From the NCBI GenBank assembly GCA_965243145.1, contig CBDEUB010000002.1, positions 1,798,001-1,862,000 of the forward strand: DNA of 64,000 nucleotides, written 5' to 3'. The DNA is from CBDBLK01 sp965243145 (GTDB lineage: Bacteria > Bdellovibrionota > Bacteriovoracia > Bacteriovoracales > Bacteriovoracaceae). Shown in pieces: positions 16,654 through 25,384 of the stretch. Both the position numbers and the translations under genes were made by a program. Position 1 is the stretch's first letter. Each line of letters starts with the position of its first letter. Under the pieces are notes generated by a model. The model was not told the origin of the DNA. It worked only from the letters and a program-made list of their open reading frames with translations, and made no database searches.

Positions 16654-17548
16654 GAATAAAAATTTTTTTCGTTTCTTTGATGTCAGAGGCAGTATTGCAA
16701 CATTGCAGACTTTGTGCATAAGATTGAATTACGCTCGTTATTTTAATGACGAATATGAATTAGACCCTAATACTTTTATAACCGATACTATGAGCAATTT
16801 AAATTTTGAGGACTTCAAAGAAGAGATAAAAAAGAGCTATTTTTACTCGATTTGCAAGAAATTTTCCCAGAAGGACTTACTTCGGTTATACAATATGCAA
16901 AGACAAGCGGAACAAGAACACACAAAATATATGAGGTTGTTCTTTAGATATTTTCAACAAGACAGTCTGATTTTATGTTTAACAAGAGAGGTGAACAATC
17001 CACAAATGTGGAATAATTATGCTCAAAAATCAAAAGGAATGGTTATTGAGTTTCAAGCATCTGAAAAAAGAGATAGTCTATTTCTTAACTCCAGGCCAGT
17101 AAACTATGTAGAAGACCCCAGACTTTATAAATCTCTTTCTGAAAAACTTAACGATATTTTTGATATAACAAATCAAAACTTTGGAAAAACTTTAAGAAAG
17201 CTAGAAAAACAAATTGAAGTATTCTGTTATACGAAAGCAAAACAATGGGAATATGAAAAAGAATGGAGGATTTTGATGCCGACAACTCGTTTGCTAAAGA
17301 CTCCATCTTTAGAAGAGCTAGCACTTAGTCGATACGAGCAAATAGAAAAAGGCATTGTAGAACCTTGGAATAAAATAAAAGATCAACAAGTTGCGCTTCA
17401 CAAGAACGACATTAAAGCAATTTATTTAGGACATGAATGCGAAATATTGGATCAAATACTTTTTTTAAGAAAAGTGCAAGACATAAAAATTCCCATTTAT
17501 AGGGGCATTTTCTCACAAAAATCATTAACATTCCAAAAAATATACTGA
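16643..17548 (+). CDS. DUF2971 family protein
   Basis: 301 aa, apparently cytoplasmic. The segments RYFNDEYELDP (fND-x-E motif), DSLILCLTRE followed by QMWNNYA and KGMVIEF, and later KAKQWEYEKEWRI, fit the DUF2971 pattern (family normally has CFS...nplMWshYa...GvvieF and K-x-x-W-x-x-E-x-E-x-R). The biochemical activity of this family is not established; members are often found in accessory and defence-rich regions. Here it closes the lipoprotein cluster. It is followed by a copy of the neighbouring fumarylacetoacetase gene's 3' end. Confidence 0.7.
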   Translation: MINENKNFFRFFDVRGSIATLQTLCIRLNYARYFNDEYELDPNTFITDTMSNLNFEDFKEEIKKSYFYSICKKFSQKDLLRLYNMQRQAEQEHTKYMRLFFRYFQQDSLILCLTREVNNPQMWNNYAQKSKGMVIEFQASEKRDSLFLNSRPVNYVEDPRLYKSLSEKLNDIFDITNQNFGKTLRKLEKQIEVFCYTKAKQWEYEKEWRILMPTTRLLKTPSLEELALSRYEQIEKGIVEPWNKIKDQQVALHKNDIKAIYLGHECEILDQILFLRKVQDIKIPIYRGIFSQKSLTFQKIY

Positions 17549-17554
17549 GTTGTT

Positions 17555-17594
17555 AATTGATGGAATTTTCTGGCGTTTTTATTTTGGCTTAACT
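17555..17594 (+). repeat. Direct repeat, copy A (duplicated fumarylacetoacetase 3' end)
   Basis: A 40-base segment matching 18521-18560 at 35 of 40 positions. Copy B contains the last codons and stop of the fumarylacetoacetase-family gene on the minus strand. Copy A reads as the same end with a premature stop (VKP-K-stop), so it is a dead duplicate. The 966-base spacing encloses the ImmA-like and small membrane protein genes. Confidence 0.75.
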
Positions 17595-17783
17595 TTTGAC
17601 TTATGAAAGTTTTAATAGTATAAGGCCAGTATATAATAACTTTAGGGCCTTTATGGAAAATTTAACATGGATTGACGCGGCGGCGTTATGGTAGGTGTCG
17701 ATATTGTAATAGCGGTGCCTCCTATAGTGTATTCGAGTTCTCTCTAAATTGAATAATTTGTGATAAAATGAAAAGAGCAAAAA

Positions 17784-18278
17784 ATGGATAGACACAGAAC
17801 AAAAGAAATTGAAGATATGGCCAACCAGGCCTTGGGAAATAACCCCGTTTTTCCTGTAGAAGTGGTTAAAATTGCTAATAATCTTGGCTACCGGATATTT
17901 TATTTAGAAGAAGACGGGGATGAGGGTATTGCCGGCAAGGTTGATCATGAAAAGAAATTGATTTTTGTTAGGCCCTCAGACCCTCCACCGAGACAGCGGT
18001 TTACTATCGCTCACGAAATTGGACATGTTCTTTTACACAAGAATAAGCAAAGGGAGGCCCATTTTAGAAGCGAGGATATTAATGTAATGGTTTATAGTGA
18101 CAATATCGAAGAGATAGAGGCCAATAAATTTGCGGCCATGCTTCTAATGCCAGAGTTCGAGTTTAAAAAGGCCTGGGGCCGATATAACGGCTCTATAGAA
18201 GACATTGCCGATTATTTTAATGTGTCCAGATTGGCGACGGCAATTAGGGCCAACACTTTGGGATTTATCCAACTTTAA
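17784..18278 (+). CDS. ImmA/IrrE-type metallopeptidase
   Basis: 164 aa with the zinc-protease motif TIAHEIGHVLLH (around residue 78) and the second helix EANKFAAMLLMP, the two landmarks of the ImmA/IrrE (DUF955) family. Such proteases cleave DNA-binding repressors encoded beside them in mobile elements and toxin-antitoxin loci. No helix-turn-helix repressor is next to it here; the partner is a small coiled-coil membrane protein. Unlike the genes just upstream, it does use GGCC. The 235-base gap before it is A+T rich with no clear ORF. Confidence 0.85.
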   Translation: MDRHRTKEIEDMANQALGNNPVFPVEVVKIANNLGYRIFYLEEDGDEGIAGKVDHEKKLIFVRPSDPPPRQRFTIAHEIGHVLLHKNKQREAHFRSEDINVMVYSDNIEEIEANKFAAMLLMPEFEFKKAWGRYNGSIEDIADYFNVSRLATAIRANTLGFIQL

Positions 18279-18292
18279 AATCGTAGTTTTAT

Positions 18293-18526
18293 ATGCCAGA
18301 GAAACAAGAAATAACAGACAGTGAATTAAATGCGCACACTCACAAAACAGAGATTAAAAATCTTATCAAGAGAGTGGATGATTTTGAGACGAGAGTTCGA
18401 TCTTTGGAAAAGTACAAAAGCGAAAGAGAGGGATTTGCCCGTGCTAATTTACATTGGATTGGCTACATCACTCTTATTATGATTCAAGTCATAATCCTCT
18501 TTTTTAAGGACTGGATGAGTAATTGA
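18293..18526 (+). CDS. Small coiled-coil membrane protein
   Basis: 77 aa: a polar N-terminus, a coiled-coil-like stretch (residues about 18-45, IKNLIKRVDDFETRVRSLEK), then one C-terminal transmembrane segment (WIGYITLIMIQVIILFF). The layout recalls phage XhlA-type proteins, but I cannot assign it. It follows the ImmA-like gene by 14 bases, suggesting a two-gene module. Its last bases lie in direct-repeat copy B. Confidence 0.6.
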   Translation: MPEKQEITDSELNAHTHKTEIKNLIKRVDDFETRVRSLEKYKSEREGFARANLHWIGYITLIMIQVIILFFKDWMSN

Positions 18527-18560
18527 AGGAATTTTCTAGCGTTTTTGTTTTGGCCCAACT
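18521..18560 (+). repeat. Direct repeat, copy B (intact fumarylacetoacetase 3' end)
   Basis: Partner of 17555-17594, with 35 of 40 bases identical. It spans the stop codon and final seven codons of the minus-strand fumarylacetoacetase-family gene and the stop of the small membrane protein gene, as expected for a gene-end attachment or duplication junction. Confidence 0.75.
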
Positions 18561-19546
18561 CTATTTTTAAGACACCCAATATTTTCCACCTCCAATTCAA
18601 CGGAATCCCCTGGCCTAATCCAGCGATCGAGTTCGACACCGCAACCTGTGCCCACTGTGCCGGAGCCGAGCAAGTCGCCGGGTAAAAGCCATTCGTCCAT
18701 AGAGGCGTGGGCCATCATTTGGGCAAAACTAAAATGCGCTTCACCGCTGTGGGCGCGCGACCATTCCTCTCCGTTGATTTTCGCCGTCATTAAAAGATTG
18801 GGTTCTTGGAAGTCAAATTCGTCCATAGTAGTGATCACTGGGCCAATGACGGAACAAAAGTCTTTACCCTTTGCTGGGCCAAGGCGGATGGTGGTTTCCC
18901 TTTTTTGCATATCCCGGGCCGAAATGTCGTTTAAGATGGTAAAACCAAAAATGTGTTGGGTGGCATCTTCTCGCTTAATATTTTTCCCGTCTTTGCCAAT
19001 GACCGCCGCCAATTCCAGTTCGTAGTCCAAGGCATCGCTGTAGTGGGGCCATAGGATGTCTTCGCCGGGGCCAATAAATCCTGCCGTCGCACCTTTATAA
19101 TAAGTGGGAATTTCGTACCATAACTCGGGAATGGGGTTCCCCCGCCTTTCAAATCCCTTTTGGACATGCCTCTCGTGGGCGTAAAAATCCCTATAAGTGG
19201 CAATTTTATCCAGCGGAGAACGCAAAGCAACCCCCGCATTGTCATCTAAGGGAAAACTCACCGCTACCCCGTCGGCCAGGTGGTTGATGCCCACTTTTTG
19301 AAAAAAAAGATAGAGGGCATAACCTTCTTGCAGCCGTTCGATGGGGTTGTCGGCCGTATTGAGCAACTGAAAAAGACTGCTAGGCATGGCCACTTCGGCC
19401 CGCTCAAAAGGGGCGTAGCGCCCCTCCCTTTGATAGTCCAAGGCAAAACACAAGTTGGGGTCGACAATGGTATTATCTTCTAAGAGAATCCCTAGGCGGG
19501 GCCATGAAAAAAAGTGGGATCGGTGAATATAGCGACAAATTTTCAT
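18536..19546 (-). CDS. Fumarylacetoacetate hydrolase family protein
   Basis: 336 aa from ATG 19546 (GGAG upstream; the longer frame to 19630 lacks support). FAH-fold C-terminal domain: YPTYYKG-like IPTYYKG, DYELELAAVIGK with the metal-binding Asp/Glu residues, HIFGFTILNDISARDMQ, GPAKGKDF and LLGSGTVGTGCG. The family hydrolyses fumarylacetoacetate or related ring-cleavage products; with hmgA nearby a role in homogentisate breakdown is likely, although its precise substrate is not shown by sequence. The N-terminal third is typical of bacterial FAH-like proteins of this size. Confidence 0.85.
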   Translation of the reverse strand: MKICRYIHRSHFFSWPRLGILLEDNTIVDPNLCFALDYQREGRYAPFERAEVAMPSSLFQLLNTADNPIERLQEGYALYLFFQKVGINHLADGVAVSFPLDDNAGVALRSPLDKIATYRDFYAHERHVQKGFERRGNPIPELWYEIPTYYKGATAGFIGPGEDILWPHYSDALDYELELAAVIGKDGKNIKREDATQHIFGFTILNDISARDMQKRETTIRLGPAKGKDFCSVIGPVITTMDEFDFQEPNLLMTAKINGEEWSRAHSGEAHFSFAQMMAHASMDEWLLPGDLLGSGTVGTGCGVELDRWIRPGDSVELEVENIGCLKNRVGPKQKR

Positions 19547-19583
19547 AAACTCCAAATTTCGGCCGAAAGGGGTAAAAAGTAAA

Positions 19584-19991
19584 GTGACGCAGTTTGGACA
19601 CCAGCATTTGCAGAAAATCAGGCCAGGCATAGTGCTCTACAACCAGGAAAAATTTTGGGAGTGTCACGAAGTCCTGGAAACTCCCTGGATGGAAGATCGC
19701 GGGGATCACGCCCGCAATACTTATTGGGCAGTGATTCAGGTGGCCGCGGCATTGTTGCACTACCTGAATAAAAACCGCGAAGGGGCGGTGGGAATGATCG
19801 ATAAGGCCAGGGAAAAAATAGACAGGTGCGAAACACTGGGGGTCGAATCTCCCCTTTTGGAAGAGTTTTTGCATTGGCCACAATTCAAGTCTTTGGTTAG
19901 GGCCATTCCTCCGCGGCCTGAATTAAAGGATTTTGACGAATTGTATCAATTCAAATTTCCCGATCCCGCAAATTGGGCCATATCGAAGTGA
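19584..19991 (+). CDS. DUF309 family protein
   Basis: 135 aa. The helical DUF309 pattern is visible: GIVLYNQEKFWECHEVLETPW (family: G-x-x-LFN-x-GxYWExHExLE-x-x-W), then YWAVIQVAAALLHYLNKNREGA. Function unknown. The start is GTG 19584, divergent from the fumarylacetoacetase-family gene with only 37 bases between, so their promoters must overlap one or both genes. The next gene starts 7 bases after the stop. Confidence 0.85.
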   Translation: MTQFGHQHLQKIRPGIVLYNQEKFWECHEVLETPWMEDRGDHARNTYWAVIQVAAALLHYLNKNREGAVGMIDKAREKIDRCETLGVESPLLEEFLHWPQFKSLVRAIPPRPELKDFDELYQFKFPDPANWAISK

Positions 19992-19998
19992 GGTTTTG

Positions 19999-20727
19999 GT
20001 GAAATCCCTAAAAAATATGACGCAATCTTTCTTTGAAGTCTTAGGAGTTGTCAGGAAAGATAAGTCCATTTTACTTTATGCCTTCTGCCCTGTGTTGATC
20101 GGAATCATTTTCTACGCTCTCCTTTGGACATGGCCATTTTACAGCATTTTAAAGCAGGCCAAAGTTTGGGTCGAGGAACAAGCTTATTTGCAAAGTTGGA
20201 CAGGCCTTGCCTATTACATTTTGATGGGGATGGGGTTGGCCCTTTTTTGGTTGGTTATCAGTTGGACTTTTATTTTGTGTGTTTCCCTGGTGTCTGGCCC
20301 TTTCAACGACATTATCTCTGCCCGTGTTGAAAAAGTGCTCAAAGGTGAACCACCTCTTTCGGTAAACGATTCTTTTTGGCGTACATTGGGCCGTATCAAA
20401 AAAGTGATGTTGAACGAAATTAAAAAAATTCTTTGCGTTCTTCTTCTTTCTTTTGTGGCCTTTATAACCAGTTGGATACCGCTTCTGTTTCCTCTTTCAA
20501 TAGCACTGTCAGCACTTTTAGTGGCCGCCAGTTTTTTGGATTACAATTGGGGCCGCCTCAATATTCCATTGAAAGAGTGCATTGAAGATATAAAATCCTC
20601 TATCATTCCTTACGGTTTGTCAGGGGGGATATTTCTCTTCTTTATTTCTATTCCTTTCATCAATTTAATAACACTTCCCTACGCCGTTATTTATTACACC
20701 ATTCTTTTTTCTAAACAGAACCAATGA
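19999..20727 (+). CDS. EI24/CysZ-like membrane protein
   Basis: 242 aa from GTG 19999 (GTGAGG upstream). About four to six hydrophobic segments, with the loop motif LVSGPFNDIISARVEKVLKG, are characteristic of the EI24 / CysZ family; CysZ imports sulfate, and the role of other members is unclear. No cys genes are nearby. Its 3' end overlaps the convergent valS gene by 17 bases. Confidence 0.75.
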   Translation: MKSLKNMTQSFFEVLGVVRKDKSILLYAFCPVLIGIIFYALLWTWPFYSILKQAKVWVEEQAYLQSWTGLAYYILMGMGLALFWLVISWTFILCVSLVSGPFNDIISARVEKVLKGEPPLSVNDSFWRTLGRIKKVMLNEIKKILCVLLLSFVAFITSWIPLLFPLSIALSALLVAASFLDYNWGRLNIPLKECIEDIKSSIIPYGLSGGIFLFFISIPFINLITLPYAVIYYTILFSKQNQ

Positions 20728-23371
20728 GTGCCGATAAAGTTTCTTTAATAGAAGAAACTTTTTGGCCTAAATTTTCAAGTTTGAATTTGGCCTCAAGTAT
20801 GGCCGACTCTTTAGCGTTATTCAGAAATTTCTGATTGGACAATTTGAGTTTAAACTTTTCCCACTCTTTTGTCGTTTTTTGTAAATCTTTTTGTAGGCGT
20901 GCAATTTGGTTGTCAATATCAATACTTCCTTCCAATTTAAGGAAAATTTCTGCACGGGGAGTAACTCCCGTAATGGATTTGGAGGGGCGCGGTTCCGTTT
21001 TATTTGAAATGGCCACCGATTTTGCTCTGGCCAAAACGGCAATGGAGGATTTGTCTTTTTCCAAATAAGAAACAACTTCTTCGTCTTCACAAAAAATCTC
21101 CACTTCGACTTGTTTTTTTAAATCAATGTTGACAGAAGCTCGCAAATTGCGAATGGAAGACACCACATCGGCCAAAGAGTTCATTTGTCGTTGTTCGTTT
21201 GAGAAAACCAGTTTTGTGTCATATTCGGGGTAGTCGTGTACGATAAGCAAGTCTTCATCTTTGTGTTTCAGATAAGACCACAGTTCTTCAGTGATATACG
21301 GACATAGGGGATGGAGCAGGGCCACTAATTTCCTGAACACGAATTTGAGAACAGTGGCCCTTTCTGTTGCGGCAGTTTGGTCTTGGCCATTGAGGACGGG
21401 CTTTGAAAGTTCGATAAACCAACTGCAAAATTTGTCGTAAATAAACGAATAAATAGCGGCGGATGCTTCATCGTAACGGTAGAGATCAAACGATTGATTG
21501 ACATTTTTTACAACAGTGTTGAGTTCGGAAAGTATCCAGCGTTCGTGAACATTCAATTGGCCTTCGTTTGGAAGCTGGTCTTGTGCCTTTTTTAAATAAG
21601 GGTGAATAAAGCGAAAGGCGTTCCAAATTTTATTGATAAAATTTCGATAACCGCTAATTCTTGAAGTATCGAGGTTGAGGCCGTGGTTATAACCCGAATC
21701 AATGGCCAGAGAAAATCGGAAAGCATCAGCACCGTATTGGTCGACCATATCTAGGGGATCGATTCCATTATTGAGGGATTTTGACATTTTACGGCCAAAT
21801 TTATCGCGTACAATGGCATGAATATAAACTTGTTTGAAGGGAACTTCTCCAATAAATTTTATTCCCATCATCATCATTCTGGCGACCCAGAAGAATATAA
21901 TATCGTGGCCAGTAATGAGAACACTGCCAGGATAAAAAGATTCAAACTCCTTGGCCTTCATCTCGTTTTGATTGGGCCATCCCAGCGTGGAAAAGGGCCA
22001 AAGTGCCGAACTGAACCAGGTGTCGAGAACATCGGGGTCTTGTTCCCACTCTGTATTGGAACATTGAGGGCATTTTTCAGGTTTCATCTCACTGGCCCAT
22101 TGGTGTTTGCAATTTTGGCAAGTGTAAACGGGAATCCTGTGTCCCCACCAAAGTTGGCGGGAAAGGCACCAATTTTTGGGTTCTTTGAGCCAAGAGAAAT
22201 AAGTGTTTTCCCAGCGTTTGGGATAAAAACAAGTTTTATCGTTTTTGACCGCTTTGACGGCCAGCTTTGCCATTTTTTGAACATCCAAAAACCATTGCTT
22301 GGAAACCATGGGTTGGATGATGGCACCCGAACGATCACCGTGGCCAACTTGGTGGGTGTGTTCTTTTTTTTCTTTGAGAAGATTTTGTCGCTCTAGGGCC
22401 TCGACAATTTGAGGGCGCGCTTTTTGACATTCAAGGCCTTCCCACTTCAGGCCATACTGGTTGAGACTTCCGTCCTTGTTGAGGATATTGATGGCGGGCA
22501 ATTGGTGTCTCTGCCCAATCTCGAAATCGTTGAAATCGTGCCCCGGTGTCACTTTCAGGCATCCCGTTCCCTTTTCGCGATCGACATATTCATCGGCGAT
22601 GATGGGAATTTCCCTTTCACACAAAGGAACAATGGCCGTTTTGCCGATCAAATGTTGATAGCGCGGGTCTTTGGGGTGGACACAAACGGCGGTGTCGCCT
22701 AAGAGAGTCTCGGGACGGGTTGTCGCTATCTCCAGCCTTTGAGAGTAATCTTTGATCGAGTAAAAAATGTGATAAAAGGCCCCTCGAATTTCTTTATGCT
22801 CAACTTCGGCATCGGAAATGGCCGATTGAATGACCGGATCCCAATTGACGATATAGTCGCTTTGGTAGATAAGGCCCTCATTATAGAGGTCAACAAAGGC
22901 CTTGCGCACGGCCTGATTGGCCTCTGCATCCATGGTAAAAAGCGAATAATCCCAGTCGGGGCCAGCACCTAAAGAGCGTTGTTGTTGGTGAATAATATTT
23001 CCATATTCTTCTTTCCATTGCCAAATTTTTTCAATAAATTCACCTCTAGTAAAATCTCGACGAGTTTTTTTCTCTTGTTGGTAAATCAATTTTTCGACGA
23101 CATTTTGTGTAGCAATGCCCGCATGATCCATTCCCGGAACCCATAGCGTTTTGTGGCCTTGCATCCTCTTGAGACGAACAAGGCTGTCTTGAGTGACGAC
23201 ATCCAAAGCATGTCCTGCGTGCAATCGTCCCGTGACATTGGGCGGAGGCATAATGATACAATAACTCGATTCTTTTTTCCCTTTTCTGGGTTTAAAATAT
23301 TTTCCTTTTTCCCAAAGGGAATACCATTTTTTTTCAATTTCTTTAGGAGAATAAGTTTTTGCTAAAGTCAT
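20711..23371 (-). CDS. valS: Valyl-tRNA synthetase
   Basis: Class I synthetase of 886 aa, normal length, charging tRNA-Val and editing misacylated Thr. Near the N-terminus PPPNVTGRLHAGHAL holds the HIGH-like motif. The editing domain carries TTRPETLLGDTAV. The zinc-like CPQC segment and KMSKSLNNGIDP follow, with the anticodon-binding domain and a C-terminal coiled coil (LEGSIDIDNQIARLQKDL). It starts two bases after hisS ends, so the two genes form one unit. Confidence 0.97.
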   Translation of the reverse strand: MTLAKTYSPKEIEKKWYSLWEKGKYFKPRKGKKESSYCIIMPPPNVTGRLHAGHALDVVTQDSLVRLKRMQGHKTLWVPGMDHAGIATQNVVEKLIYQQEKKTRRDFTRGEFIEKIWQWKEEYGNIIHQQQRSLGAGPDWDYSLFTMDAEANQAVRKAFVDLYNEGLIYQSDYIVNWDPVIQSAISDAEVEHKEIRGAFYHIFYSIKDYSQRLEIATTRPETLLGDTAVCVHPKDPRYQHLIGKTAIVPLCEREIPIIADEYVDREKGTGCLKVTPGHDFNDFEIGQRHQLPAINILNKDGSLNQYGLKWEGLECQKARPQIVEALERQNLLKEKKEHTHQVGHGDRSGAIIQPMVSKQWFLDVQKMAKLAVKAVKNDKTCFYPKRWENTYFSWLKEPKNWCLSRQLWWGHRIPVYTCQNCKHQWASEMKPEKCPQCSNTEWEQDPDVLDTWFSSALWPFSTLGWPNQNEMKAKEFESFYPGSVLITGHDIIFFWVARMMMMGIKFIGEVPFKQVYIHAIVRDKFGRKMSKSLNNGIDPLDMVDQYGADAFRFSLAIDSGYNHGLNLDTSRISGYRNFINKIWNAFRFIHPYLKKAQDQLPNEGQLNVHERWILSELNTVVKNVNQSFDLYRYDEASAAIYSFIYDKFCSWFIELSKPVLNGQDQTAATERATVLKFVFRKLVALLHPLCPYITEELWSYLKHKDEDLLIVHDYPEYDTKLVFSNEQRQMNSLADVVSSIRNLRASVNIDLKKQVEVEIFCEDEEVVSYLEKDKSSIAVLARAKSVAISNKTEPRPSKSITGVTPRAEIFLKLEGSIDIDNQIARLQKDLQKTTKEWEKFKLKLSNQKFLNNAKESAILEAKFKLENLGQKVSSIKETLSALIGSV

Positions 23372-23373
23372 TT

Positions 23374-24702
23374 TTAATCTCTAGTGCGCGTTTGTTGAAT
23401 CACCCAATCGGAGGCATTGCTTGTCTCGTCAAATTGAAATTCAAGTTGTTGTTTTGCCTTTATATTTTTTATTTGGAATTTTTTTCCTTCGAGTTCGCGC
23501 TCTCCAAATAAAAGGACACAATCAATGCCCCTTTTACTGGCAATGGAAAAGGCCTTGGCCATTTTGATTGTTTCAAGTTGAAAGAGGACATGCAGGCCTT
23601 GTTGGCGCAATTGTTGAGCAATAACATTGGCCCGTGCGAACATTTGGGGGCCTTGGTAAGTCACCAAAAGGTCTATATTGGCCCTTTCCAAGTTGGGAAG
23701 CAATTGGTGAAGTTCAAGAAAATTTTTAAGCGTCACATCTCCCAATCCGAAACCAGTTCCCGGTAGGCCTGGGCCATCGAAAATTTCAAGCAAATGGGCA
23801 TAACTTCCCCCACCACATAAGGCCCTTTTATTATCGGGATGGCAGTCAAAAATTTCAAAAACAATACCAGTATAATAATCGAGGCCTCGCACAACACTGG
23901 GATCATATTTCACATAGGAGTCAAGGCCCAAGTCTTTTAACAGAGAATGAAAGTGGGCGAAATCTTCAATGAGTGGTTTTTGATGGTATTCAATGAGGTA
24001 TTCTTGGAGTTCATCAAAATTTTTCAATTCGAGATATTGGTGCAGTTTATCTAAAGAAGCATTTGCTAGGCCCGTTTCACTTAACATTTTATCCAAAACT
24101 TCGGAGGAAATTTTTTTGCTCCGATCGACAATTTTATAAAGTTGGGACATTTGGGCCGAGTCGGCACCGACAATATCTTGAAAAATATGGCCTATCAAAG
24201 AACGGTGGTTCAGCAATATTTCAAAATGTTGTGAAGTCGCACCAAATTGGTTGAATAGGGCAATGGCCACTTGGAGAATTTCAATTTCGCCATGATTGTT
24301 GCCGGCACCAAAAATATCGCAATTAAACTGCCAGTGCTCTCGCAGCCGGCCGCGCTGGGGTCTTTCGTATCGCATTAAATTGGGAATGGAATACCAGCGC
24401 AAAGGCCTGGGCATTTCTCGGTGGGCCTTAGATACCATTCTGGCCAGAGTGGGAGTCATTTCTGGCCGTATGGCCACATGACGCCCTCCTCGATCCGAAA
24501 ATGAATAAATTTGCTCATTGATAAGCTCTTCCCCCGATTTGGCCTTGTAGAGTTCGACATCTTCCAGCAAAGGGCCATCGTAGGCCTCATACCCGAAAGA
24601 CTCCGCTACTCGTCTCATTGTGGAGAAAATAAAGTCCTGTATTCGCTTATCTGCGGGAAAAAAATCGCGTGTGCCGCGGTAAGGCCTATGGTCGAGGGGC
24701 AC
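23374..24702 (-). CDS. hisS: Histidyl-tRNA synthetase
   Basis: Class II synthetase (442 aa). Motif 1 region (YRGTRDFFPAD, GYEAYDGPLLED), motif 2 (RPEMTPTLARMV, RYERPQRGRLREHWQFNCDIFG) and the histidine-specific VVRGLDYYTGIVFE are present, and the anticodon-binding domain closes the protein. A long-branch form similar to deltaproteobacterial enzymes. It is transcribed away from the lipoprotein gene at 24866, and the 163-base gap between them is A+T rich. Confidence 0.96.
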   Translation of the reverse strand: MPLDHRPYRGTRDFFPADKRIQDFIFSTMRRVAESFGYEAYDGPLLEDVELYKAKSGEELINEQIYSFSDRGGRHVAIRPEMTPTLARMVSKAHREMPRPLRWYSIPNLMRYERPQRGRLREHWQFNCDIFGAGNNHGEIEILQVAIALFNQFGATSQHFEILLNHRSLIGHIFQDIVGADSAQMSQLYKIVDRSKKISSEVLDKMLSETGLANASLDKLHQYLELKNFDELQEYLIEYHQKPLIEDFAHFHSLLKDLGLDSYVKYDPSVVRGLDYYTGIVFEIFDCHPDNKRALCGGGSYAHLLEIFDGPGLPGTGFGLGDVTLKNFLELHQLLPNLERANIDLLVTYQGPQMFARANVIAQQLRQQGLHVLFQLETIKMAKAFSIASKRGIDCVLLFGERELEGKKFQIKNIKAKQQLEFQFDETSNASDWVIQQTRTRD

Positions 24703-24865
24703 TTGGGCCTCCTTTGCTTCCCCGTTGTGGCACTATAGCAAATTCGGGAAAAAGGGGGCAAACGACGATTTTTTCTCTGCGCATTATTTTTAAAAGTTGC
24801 TTCTGTCAAAAAAATGTTTTACATATAAAACAAGTTTTTGAACTACCAAACAACGAGGAGCAAAT

Positions 24866-25366
24866 ATGGTTCAGATCATTTTACCTTTGGCCTTTTTTGG
24901 CCTTCTCTTTTCTTGTGCGTCCAACTCTCAGCGCCAAGAAGCTGCTATTTCTGGAGGAGAACGAGTCGAACGCTATCAAAAGTTCGCTGGCCAAATTGTG
25001 AAAAAAGTTGCGGATGGTGCTTCTCAAGATGAAGTGGCCACTATGGGGATGGATTTGATGAATATGGCCAAACCCATCATTAGTGACTTCCAGGCCATTT
25101 ATCCAGATTGTTCTCCCCTGCTTGAAAGAATCTTGGCCAAATCGGAGGAAATGACCGAACTCAACTTGGAGTCAATTGAACGGGGCTACCACGAAGGGGA
25201 GTGGCTTCCTCAAGCACCGGATCATTGTCATGCCGCCAAGGAACTGATTGTTCATCCGGCCACTGTTGTGGTGATTGCCCGCAGAGGCCATCTTCAGGAG
25301 GATGGAAGGCAAAAAATCGCTGATGAAATTGAAGAAGTCGTCGAACATGCAAATTTTCTTTATTGA
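24866..25366 (+). CDS. Lipoprotein of unknown function
   Basis: 166 aa with a short signal peptide and lipobox LLFSC (Cys 17), preceded by a good GAGGAG. The mature protein is helical and acidic with two further Cys residues and an HCHAAKELIVHPATVVVIARRG segment near the C-terminus. No family recognised. It stands alone between hisS and a convergent operon. Confidence 0.75.
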   Translation: MVQIILPLAFFGLLFSCASNSQRQEAAISGGERVERYQKFAGQIVKKVADGASQDEVATMGMDLMNMAKPIISDFQAIYPDCSPLLERILAKSEEMTELNLESIERGYHEGEWLPQAPDHCHAAKELIVHPATVVVIARRGHLQEDGRQKIADEIEEVVEHANFLY

Positions 25367-25384
25367 AAGCGCAATGTTTATTGA

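Noticed and set aside
18648..19483. Plus-strand frames of 125 and 67 codons
   Set aside because: They lie antisense within the clearly coding fumarylacetoacetase-family gene.
21818..22396. 192-codon plus-strand frame
   Set aside because: Antisense to the conserved core of valS; no independent coding evidence.
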